A stretch of 12,172 bases of DNA from Treponema sp. UBA3819. GTDB taxonomy: Bacteria; Spirochaetota; Spirochaetia; Treponematales; Treponemataceae. The notes under the pieces are model-generated. The model saw only the letters and a list, made by a program, of their open reading frames with translations. It was not told the DNA's origin and did not search any database. A program made the position numbers and the translations under genes. This document shows, in pieces, positions 6,734 through 12,172 of the stretch. Numbering within the stretch: position 1 is the stretch's first letter; each line of letters begins with the position of its first letter. The stretch is from assembly GCA_002369025.1 (NCBI GenBank), contig DFDV01000075.1, positions 16,944 to 29,115 of the forward strand, in the 5' to 3' direction.

Positions 6734-6758
6734 TCTCCCCTGCTTCTTCCAAAGGTTT

Positions 6759-8882
6759 TTAGTTCATCTGCAAAGTAAGGTCCAGCACTTCATAAGCCTC
6801 AGAGCCAAAATGTGCGCCAAGAGAAGCATACTTGCTTGAAGTCTTTGTCTCAAGGTAGCCGCCCATGTTCACCGTGCCGTCAGCATTGCGGCATTTTGCG
6901 TCTACCAGCAGGTCAATTGCAGGCGGATTACCGGCATTCACATCAGTTTTATACAAATCAGAAACGGTCTCGCCGATTTTGTCTCCGTTGTGGATTTCGC
7001 TCTCAGCGAAGACATAATTGAAGGTTCCCTTTTTCTTATCGGTAAGATAAATAGAATCAGAAATCTTTGCGGCCACAGTCACTTCGCTTGCCTTGCCGCC
7101 GAATTTATCAATCTGAGTGATACTTGCGTTACCTATCATACTAACGAGTTTCTTGAAGACACCGCCTGCCAGCGTTCGGTAGAAATTGAAGTTGGAATTT
7201 ACATTGGCATAAGAAGTACAGTTTAAGACATTCAGGGCACCGCCGTTTCCGTTATCGGTAAAGCCATCCTTTCCGTTCAAGAAGGCCATGCAGTTCGTCA
7301 CCACATGAGGCGTAGGACAAGCATTATTTGAGCCACCCAACTTAAAGCCGTTCATGTCTCCGTTGGCATAGTTTGCGCCGCTGGTCGTCTTACCGTTTGA
7401 GAAGGCGACACAGTTTTTAAGCGTTACGATGCCGATTGAGCCTGTGGCAGGCTTTGCGTACATATCCCAGCCGTCATCGCAGTTGGCGTAAGAGATACAG
7501 CCGTCAAAGACATTTCCGTTACCGCAAGTGAGTTTTGAGGCAAAACCGTCAGCATTCTCGCCAGTCTTGTCGTCCTTGTTATCGAATGAAGTACAGTTCA
7601 AAATCAAGTTGTCGCTGGGCCATTCGTCAAAATTGCTCACGCTGGAAGCACGGCGGGCAATCTGTAAGCCCGTGTCCTGGTTGGCCTGGAAAAGACATCG
7701 CTCGATGATATTGTGCTTGCCAGTCACAATCATGCCGTTATCGCCGGCATTGTAAACGGTGATTCCGTAGATATGCCAGTAACTTCCGTCCATCTGAATA
7801 CCGCGGTTTGAGTCACCGATTTCCTGAGTAGAAAAATCAAGGACAACGGCAGCCCCACTTTCCGGGAGCATGTATTTGTAAGCCGACGGGCTTCCGTTAT
7901 TGTCCACCGCAATTTTAACCGTAGAAGAAAGAGAATATTTTCCACCGAGAAGAACGACAGCCCCGCCCTGCTCAACCTGCAAGACAGCCCCTGCCAAATC
8001 AAGGGGATTTTCACGGCTGCCATCTCCAGTCGTCTTTCCATCGGGAGCCGCGTAGACGACTTTTGCGATTTTAGAAGTATCAATTTCGTTAATCTTAGTG
8101 CGACTTCCGACTTTCAAGCCATTGTCATAAGAGGGGCGCAAAGTCGAATTATCCAATGCGGGAGTAGAAGCCTCGCTGGAGCACTGCTTTTCCACGCCCT
8201 CAGAGCCTGAGGAAGCCGCACCGCTTGTAAAGGCAATGTAATAAAGGTTAATTCCGCCACCATTACCAGAATAAATCGCAATGTAGCCGTTTTCATCGCC
8301 TTTAACACTAGCACTCAATGCAGCGGGATTTTTTGCAGGAGCATTTCCGAGCTTCACATCATTTGCCATGAGTGCACGGTCAGAAGCACTTGAGTTTGAA
8401 GATACGCAAACCACTCGTAATACGCCCTCAACATTCGCGCCGACATAAATCACGACGCTCCGCTCTTTTCCCGCACCACCGAGTTTCAAACGTTTTGTGT
8501 ACTTAGTCTTATCAACAGTTGCACTTTTCTTTTCAACAGCGACACCCTTTTCAGATGGCGACACGATTTTCACATTGTCCTTTGCCTCCACTTCATCTGC
8601 CGTGTACGTTTTGTTTGACATATCACTGATATTAAGGGCAGTAAAAGGCTTTAGACCATCAACTGAATCTGGAATATCTTCAAGTTCACCATCTTCATTG
8701 GGATTTACTACCGTTGGCTGAGTTGGATCAGTCGTTACCGTCTGCTCAGAATTTTTAGGATCCTCCCCCGTAGCGTCCGCAGCAAAGAGTCCGTCCACAC
8801 TGGAACTACAGCCAGCAAAAGCCACCATCACAAGAAACAGTGCAGAAAGCACACCGGCGCACATTTTTAGACTTTTCTTCAT
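6759..8882 (-). CDS. Pectate lyase lipoprotein, polysaccharide lyase family 9
   Basis: This probably cleaves polygalacturonate by beta-elimination on the cell surface. The chosen start, ATG 8882, has AAGGGG 7 bases upstream and begins a lipoprotein signal: basic MKKSLK, a hydrophobic stretch, then FAGC with the lipid-bearing Cys at residue 25. The upstream start at 8963 would bury this signal. A linker rich in Thr, Pro, Asp and Glu follows (about 30-75). Next come a beta-sandwich, carbohydrate-binding-like module (about 100-220) and a right-handed beta-helix (from about 273) opening VYAAPDG. PL9 landmarks are NLILNCTSFDN, ADGFASKL with D445, DDGWD with D469, D470 and D473, and NGFKLGG with K514. 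The Asp spacing equals that of the calcium site of Dickeya Pel9A (D209, D233, D234, D237), and K514 fits its catalytic K273. It is 707 residues long and monocistronic, ending in a strong terminator. Confidence 0.9.
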   Translation of the reverse strand: MKKSLKMCAGVLSALFLVMVAFAGCSSSVDGLFAADATGEDPKNSEQTVTTDPTQPTVVNPNEDGELEDIPDSVDGLKPFTALNISDMSNKTYTADEVEAKDNVKIVSPSEKGVAVEKKSATVDKTKYTKRLKLGGAGKERSVVIYVGANVEGVLRVVCVSSNSSASDRALMANDVKLGNAPAKNPAALSASVKGDENGYIAIYSGNGGGINLYYIAFTSGAASSGSEGVEKQCSSEASTPALDNSTLRPSYDNGLKVGSRTKINEIDTSKIAKVVYAAPDGKTTGDGSRENPLDLAGAVLQVEQGGAVVLLGGKYSLSSTVKIAVDNNGSPSAYKYMLPESGAAVVLDFSTQEIGDSNRGIQMDGSYWHIYGITVYNAGDNGMIVTGKHNIIERCLFQANQDTGLQIARRASSVSNFDEWPSDNLILNCTSFDNKDDKTGENADGFASKLTCGNGNVFDGCISYANCDDGWDMYAKPATGSIGIVTLKNCVAFSNGKTTSGANYANGDMNGFKLGGSNNACPTPHVVTNCMAFLNGKDGFTDNGNGGALNVLNCTSYANVNSNFNFYRTLAGGVFKKLVSMIGNASITQIDKFGGKASEVTVAAKISDSIYLTDKKKGTFNYVFAESEIHNGDKIGETVSDLYKTDVNAGNPPAIDLLVDAKCRNADGTVNMGGYLETKTSSKYASLGAHFGSEAYEVLDLTLQMN

Positions 8883-9001
8883 ATCTTTTCCCCTTTTTGA
8901 AATCTTCTGGCACCATGCCATTTTCTCACCTAAAGTATCCCGCAAAGACAAAAAAATGTTCATCTAAATTTTTGCACTTTTCCGACACCCACTGCCTTGT
9001 C

Positions 9002-9017
9002 TGATTTCTAGAAATCA
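9002..9017. promoter_or_regulatory. 16-bp perfect palindrome between divergent genes, possible operator
   Basis: TGATTTCTAGAAATCA is a perfect palindrome with no spacer, 119 bases upstream of the pectate lyase ATG and 114 upstream of the DUF3990 ATG. It is flanked by an inverted pair, TTTTTGCAC (8969-8977) and GTGCAAAAA (9029-9037). No T-tract follows, so it is not a terminator. The form suits a dimeric repressor or activator of the lyase gene. That is inference from symmetry and position only. Confidence 0.4.
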
Positions 9018-9040
9018 TGTTCGTTTTTGTGCAAAAAACA

Positions 9041-9067
9041 GAGAGGCAAGGGCACCTTTCGCAAAAG
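9041..9067 (+). repeat. Half copy of the terminator repeat (left flank of the accessory module)
   Basis: This 27-base stretch, GAGAGGCAA through CGCAAAAG, matches 11004-11030 at 25 of 27 positions, with differences only at the 10th and 12th bases. The right-hand copy continues into the second arm of a terminator, but this one stops after CGCAAAAG, so it cannot fold as a full terminator. Both copies are in direct orientation and bracket the DUF3990 cassette and the ATPase remnant. Confidence 0.65.
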
Positions 9068-9118
9068 AAAAATTTGCAACAGACCGCAAAAAGACTTTTT
9101 TTATTTCAGACCTTGGGG

Positions 9119-9124
9119 TATAAT
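9119..9124 (+). promoter_or_regulatory. Consensus -10 box directly before the DUF3990 start
   Basis: TATAAT lies 7 bases before the first ATG (9132). Transcription would start at or next to that codon, giving a leaderless message, or one read from the second ATG at 9135. No good -35 is seen at 17 or 18 bases, where only T-rich sequence lies, and no Shine-Dalgarno precedes the start. An activator-dependent or weak promoter is possible. Confidence 0.4.
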
Positions 9125-9131
9125 CAAGCGT

Positions 9132-9632
9132 ATGATGACGCTGTTCCATGGAAGTAATGTCGAAGTTCCCGCACCAAAAATCATCGTTTCCAACCGCAAC
9201 CTTGATTTTGGCACAGGCTTTTACACCACAACCAACAAAGTGCAGGCAGAGCAATTCTCAGAACGAATCTTCTCATTGCGGAAGACAGGCAATGCCATTG
9301 TCAGCGCATACTCCTTTGATGAAAAAAAGGCAAAGAAAGATTTAAGGATTCTGACATTTAAAAATCCAAATGGTCAATGGCTTGATTTCGTGACGCTGCA
9401 CAGAACCGCACAATACAACGGAAAGGACTATGACCTTATTATTGGACCTGTCGCAAACGATGACGTGTTCCGAACCATAAATATTTACATTTCGGGTACA
9501 ATTACACGAACTGAAACATTGAATCGCCTTAAAGTAAAAAAGCTTTTCAATCAGTATGTTTTTTGCTCAGAAAAGGCATTACACCACCTCACCTTTTTAC
9601 AGGCTTACGCAAGCACGGAGGAATCCAAATGA
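9132..9632 (+). CDS. DUF3990 family protein, putative ADP-ribosyltransferase-fold toxin
   Basis: The 166-residue protein matches the DUF3990 pattern as I know it: an opening LFHGSNVEV (residues 4-12), then NLDFGTGFYTTTN (23-35) with QAEQFSERI after it. A middle WLDFVTLHR, then YDLIIGPVANDDVF, and near the end NQYVFCSEKALHHLTF complete it. HGS followed by GxGFYxTT recalls the NAD-binding core of ADP-ribosyltransferases, a fold to which I believe this family is assigned; activity has not been shown here. No signal peptide or TM is present, so it is cytoplasmic. The frame is open back to 9027, but that stretch lies in the terminator-repeat remnant. ATG 9132 (or 9135) fits the family's start. The stop overlaps the next start as ATGA. 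Context with two small partners suggests a toxin-antitoxin-like unit. Confidence 0.8.
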   Translation: MMTLFHGSNVEVPAPKIIVSNRNLDFGTGFYTTTNKVQAEQFSERIFSLRKTGNAIVSAYSFDEKKAKKDLRILTFKNPNGQWLDFVTLHRTAQYNGKDYDLIIGPVANDDVFRTINIYISGTITRTETLNRLKVKKLFNQYVFCSEKALHHLTFLQAYASTEESK

Positions 9633-9874
9633 CAGAAAAAGAATTCACCCCATTTCTTGGAATCATACTGCTGCCACCGACAATACAGCTGATTGCAGAC
9701 TCATTGAAAATCACACCATACCAAGCAACTGAGCAATTCTACAACTCAAAAGTATATGCCTTGCTTGAAAAAGAAGAAACAAAATTCTGGCATTACAGCC
9801 CCCAGTTATTATGCCGTCTCTTTACGGAAGAAATCAAAACCGGCTCATTTGACATTCCCGAAGAGGCCGCATAA
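9629..9874 (+). CDS. Small protein of the DUF3990 cassette, function unknown (81 aa)
   Basis: I cannot assign a named family. The 81-residue protein has a hydrophobic start GIILLPPTIQLIADSL (11-26), then a short helical sequence ITPYQATEQFYNSKVYALLEKEE (28-50). A conserved-looking TKFWHYSPQLLCRLFTEE (51-68) and an acidic tail follow. Small proteins with a KxWHYSP-like segment often sit beside DUF3990 and DUF3791 genes, from memory. The start is firm: GGAGGA (9617-9622) lies 6 bases upstream, and the ATG overlaps the preceding stop (ATGA). Its own stop overlaps the next ATG (TAATG). Such double overlap implies balanced production of all three proteins. It may be an antitoxin or an adaptor; the sequence does not decide. 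Confidence 0.75.
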   Translation: MTEKEFTPFLGIILLPPTIQLIADSLKITPYQATEQFYNSKVYALLEKEETKFWHYSPQLLCRLFTEEIKTGSFDIPEEAA

Positions 9875-10092
9875 TGCAGTTCTGCCCAAAAATGGACACG
9901 GAGGATGCCTTCTTTATTTATGTCCTCGAATCATACAAAGCAAGCAAAAAACTCACTGGGGCACAGGCTCTTGCCGAATTAAAAAACACCGGCGCCGCAG
10001 ATTTTATCAAGCAAAACTTTGGCGCCCTTCACACCATGAGCATCGAAAGCATTCTCCAAGACATTGATGACTTTCTGCAAAAAAAGAACTGA
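9874..10092 (+). CDS. DUF3791 family small protein (72 aa)
   Basis: The sequence follows the DUF3791 pattern: AFFIYVLESYKASKKLTGAQ (residues 12-31), then an ADFIKQNFGALHTMS segment and a closing ESILQDIDDFL. Members are short helical proteins typically encoded next to DUF3990 proteins and thought to be their partners; the biochemical role is not known to me. The first ATG (9874) overlaps the preceding stop by one base. A second ATG at 9895 (MDTEDAFF) is possible and would give a protein closer to the domain edge. AGAGG about 10 bases before the first ATG could act as its ribosome site. It is the last intact gene of the cassette; a degraded ATPase gene follows after 5 bases. Confidence 0.8.
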   Translation: MQFCPKMDTEDAFFIYVLESYKASKKLTGAQALAELKNTGAADFIKQNFGALHTMSIESILQDIDDFLQKKN

Positions 10093-10097
10093 AAAAA

Positions 10098-10984
10098 ATG
10101 CGTAAATACGCAAAAATTTCAGATGAAGTAGCAACTGCAAAATATCGAAATCCGCTTGAACTTGACGCATACATCCGTGCACAGCTTTCTGATAGTAAAA
10201 AAAATGTACTATGTCTTCCTAGATGAGATTCAAAAAGTTGAGGAAATCCAAAATCCGTATGTACAGGGTGTAGAATCAAAAATTTCATTCGTTGATGTGG
10301 TGCTCAGTCTTATGAAAATAAAGAATGTTGATCTCTACATAACAGGAAGCAACTCAAAAATGCTATCTTCGGATATTGTCACTGAATTTCGAGACAGGGG
10401 CGATGAAGTCCGTCTGTATTAACCTTACAAACACTTTTAAGACGGTAAAGCACAAAACTATCGCGCCAGAAACGATAAGCACCTATCTTGGCTATTTTAA
10501 GAATGCTTTTCTGATAGATAATGCCGTGCGGTACGATGTGAAGGGTAAAAAATATATCAGCACACCGCTCAAATACTATTTTGTCGATGTGGGCTTGCGC
10601 AACGCGCGCTTGAATTTCCGTCAACAAGAAGAAAGCCATATCATGGAAAACATCATTTTCAACGAGTTAAAAGTACGCGGGTATGATGTAGACGTGGGAG
10701 TCGTTGAGCACAATTCAAAAGATGCAAATGGGAAAAGCCATCGGAATTATCTTGAGATAGATTTTGTTGCAAACAAAGGAAGCAGACGTTTCTACATCCA
10801 GTCTGCCCTTCATGTTGATGATGAGGAAAAACGGACACAGGAGACCAATTCTCTGCGCCGCGTAAACGATTCCTTTAAAAAAATCATCATCCTAAAGGAC
10901 AATATTGAACAGTGGCAAGACGACAATGGGATTCAGTATGTGGGCGTTGAGCAATTTTTACTGGACAAGGCTTTTTTATCGTAG
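10098..10984 (+). pseudogene. Decayed AAA-type ATPase with DUF4143 C-terminal domain
   Basis: Three pieces of one ATPase lie in three frames. Piece 1 (ATG 10098 to about 10196) ends in AKYRNPLELDAYIRAQLSDS, which in relatives lies between Walker A and Walker B. At a run of eight A residues (10197-10204) the frame shifts to piece 2 (to 10422), with the Walker B YYVFLDEIQ and the sensor TGSNSKMLSSDIVTEFRDRG. Near 10410-10430 it shifts again to piece 3 (to 10984), which has LTNTFKTVKHKTIAPETIS and the DUF4143 end, through YYFVDVGLRNARLNFRQ and FIANKG-like FVANKG. The Walker A loop (GxxGKS) and some 90-100 residues between pieces 2 and 3 are missing compared with relatives I recall. It therefore cannot bind ATP normally and is almost surely dead. 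Intact members are common accessory genes of gut bacteria. Confidence 0.85.
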
Positions 10985-10991
10985 GTCTAGT

Positions 10992-11048
10992 AAAAAAAAA
11001 TCCGAGAGGCAACGCCACCTTTCGCAAAAGGTTTCTTCGCCCCTCGGA
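10992..11048 (-). terminator. Strong intrinsic terminator of the right-hand exported protein gene (repeat family copy 2)
   Basis: Read leftward, 11048-11039 pairs with 11010-11001 over 10 bp including one G-U. An inner perfect ACCTTT/AAAGGT stem (11032-11027 with 11022-11017) has a 4-base loop, and nine T residues follow (11000-10992). The stem lies about 73 bases after the stop at 11121. The sequence is homologous to the terminator at 6686-6733, including a shared TTCTTCCAAAG on the promoter-proximal side (about 11057-11067). Confidence 0.85.
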
Positions 11049-11093
11049 CTCCCTACTTCTTCCAAAGACTAGGGAAAATTGTCACACGGATTG

Positions 11094-11113
11094 GATTCCG
11101 CTAACGCGGAATC
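11094..11113. repeat. Perfect 8-bp hairpin with TAAC loop after the exported protein gene
   Basis: GATTCCGC (11094-11101) and GCGGAATC (11106-11113) flank a 4-base loop, TAAC, just 7 bases past the stop codon of the leftward gene. No T-tract follows in either direction. The core CCGCTAACGCGGA is shared exactly with 3430-3442. It could protect the mRNA 3' end or be a small dispersed repeat. Confidence 0.55.
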
Positions 11114-11120
11114 AGGTGGA

Positions 11121-12172
11121 TTATTCGCTTAGCGCAATGGCAAACAGATAGTTTTCACCTTTTCCTTTTTTTATGGTATGAGTACCCGCTGCAATTTTTG
11201 CCGTGTAATAATACTGCTCTGTTGTGGCACTGGATGAAGAAGCAACTGTAGAACCACCTATCAAAGTTTGATTTGTACCATCTATTGCAACTTGAATTTC
11301 AGAAGTTTTCTTGACTTTCATATAAACCGTAAGTGTAAGTTCCTTGGTGGTCGTGAAAGTTACGCTTCCCTTTGAATCAAGCTTAACACATGCGCTGTAA
11401 GTATTTGACCCTACAGTATATGAACCTTTGTCAGTTGCGATACTTCCTGCAACAGTAAACGCAGAGTCACTTGCACCAGTTTTTGTGAATGAACAGATAG
11501 TCGCCCCTGCTGATACAGCCGGTGTCGTTGTTTCTGTATTTCCGCTATCTCCGCCTGATTCTCCGCCAGTGCTGCCTGAATCTCCATCTCCGCCAGTTCC
11601 GCTAGAACTTGCGGCAGTTCCCTGAACTTTTACCATGCCAGTCTTGTAGGCAAGGACTTCGCTGTTCAATGTCGTATTCAATGCAGAACTTGCGTCATCA
11701 ACTGAATTGTCGAAGTTGAAGTAATAGTCGCTTGCATGGCGGCCAGAATACTTCAAGACATTTGCTTTTGCAGTGTCAGGGTCGGTGACGGCGATTGTGA
11801 TTCCCATGCCGCTGTCGCCCTTTTCCACATCGAAGTTTGAGTATGTCACGCCGCCCTGCTTAGCCTTTACTGTCGCAGGAACCTGATCAGAACGTTTTTC
11901 GACTTCGTATGCGTCGATGTCGCTCAAAGAGATGCCTGTCGTGTAGGTTGTCTCCCACGCTGTCGGCGCGATGACCTTGATAGATTTAATATTGATTGAG
12001 CCTTCTTTTCCAGCAACAACATCAAGGCTTGTCGAAGAAAGTGCGCTTACATCAAATGTGTATTCAGGATAGTTGCCATCTGTTACAGTCTGGCTCACTC
12101 CGCCAATCTTCAATGTAGCAGAAGTAACACCGTTTGAAGCGGATTTCGCCGTAACAATCACTTTAGAAGCGT
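11121..12172 (-). CDS. C-terminal part of an exported, modular carbohydrate-active or surface protein (5' end beyond right edge)
   Basis: The frame is open to the right edge, so the start lies outside and about 350 residues are visible. Numbering from the GTG codon at 12161: a beta-sandwich-like module ends near 66 (SINIKSIKVIAP). A second region covers 75-180 (DIDAYEVEKR, HASDYYFNFDNSVDDASS). Then comes a flexible linker of Gly, Ser, Asp and Thr (184-218) and a final beta-sandwich module (220-346) ending NYLFAIALSE. The final module shares its layout with the N-terminal module of the nearby pectate lyase: a Lys-Leu strand, gsVtF, a run of strands, then a Leu/Tyr-aromatic-x-Ile-Ala strand. 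This makes it a likely carbohydrate-binding module. The low Cys content and Ser/Thr/Gly richness are typical of secreted proteins. The catalytic domain, if any, is outside the window. Confidence 0.7.
   Translation of the reverse strand, partial: ASKVIVTAKSASNGVTSATLKIGGVSQTVTDGNYPEYTFDVSALSSTSLDVVAGKEGSINIKSIKVIAPTAWETTYTTGISLSDIDAYEVEKRSDQVPATVKAKQGGVTYSNFDVEKGDSGMGITIAVTDPDTAKANVLKYSGRHASDYYFNFDNSVDDASSALNTTLNSEVLAYKTGMVKVQGTAASSSGTGGDGDSGSTGGESGGDSGNTETTTPAVSAGATICSFTKTGASDSAFTVAGSIATDKGSYTVGSNTYSACVKLDSKGSVTFTTTKELTLTVYMKVKKTSEIQVAIDGTNQTLIGGSTVASSSSATTEQYYYTAKIAAGTHTIKKGKGENYLFAIALSE

Noticed and set aside
7730..8083. Second leftward open frame inside the pectate lyase gene
   Set aside because: It overlaps the conserved beta-helix coding frame and shows no domain of its own.
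8883..8963. Earlier start for the pectate lyase gene
   Set aside because: It would add 27 residues in front of a clear lipoprotein signal peptide and has no better ribosome site.
9027..9131. N-terminal extension of the DUF3990 protein
   Set aside because: These bases belong to the terminator-repeat remnant and a -10 box. The family-like sequence begins at 9132-9135.
10376..10984. Independent 202-aa gene
   Set aside because: It starts at a TTG inside the ATPase piece, and its body is the DUF4143 C-terminus of the same broken gene.

Overview
The window looks like the chromosome of a gut or rumen spirochaete, most likely a pectin-degrading Treponema. Three things suggest this. The core gene order murB - cysS - ECF sigma factor resembles the Treponema order as I remember it. 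The UMP kinase is of the archaeal/spirochaete type. A lipoprotein with a loose spirochaetal lipobox carries a family-9 pectate lyase catalytic site. The species cannot be named from the sequence alone.

Left part (1-6687), housekeeping. On the minus strand lies murB, which runs off the left edge and ends in a hairpin-rich stretch that looks like an in-frame palindromic insert. Just upstream of it is a small stand-alone PAS-like sensor domain. A divergent intergenic region (1071-1265) holds two sigma-70-like promoters. Rightward from it run cysS, a weak terminator, and a compact cluster: ECF sigma factor, a one-TM protein that is probably its anti-sigma factor, a membrane-anchored IPT/TIG-transglutaminase-like protein, and an archaeal-type UMP kinase. 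The sigma factor, anti-sigma factor and transglutaminase probably form an envelope-response unit.

Middle and right (6686-12172), accessory. Two leftward genes encode surface or secreted carbohydrate-active proteins: a PL9 pectate lyase lipoprotein (6759-8882) and the C-terminal part of another large exported protein (11121 to the right edge). Each ends in a copy of the same strong terminator repeat. Between them sits a rightward module: a DUF3990-type protein (putative ADP-ribosyltransferase fold), an 81-aa unknown protein and a DUF3791-type protein, with overlapping reading frames. After it comes a decayed AAA/DUF4143 ATPase gene lying in three reading frames. A 27-bp sequence matching at 25 positions, derived from the terminator repeat, occurs in direct orientation on both sides of this module. 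The module therefore looks like an insertion into the space between two tandem surface-enzyme genes.

The best candidate for an undescribed system is the overlapping three-gene DUF3990 - unknown - DUF3791 cassette, possibly a toxin-antitoxin or defence unit. That function is inference. No tRNA, rRNA, CRISPR array, transposase or integrase was seen.
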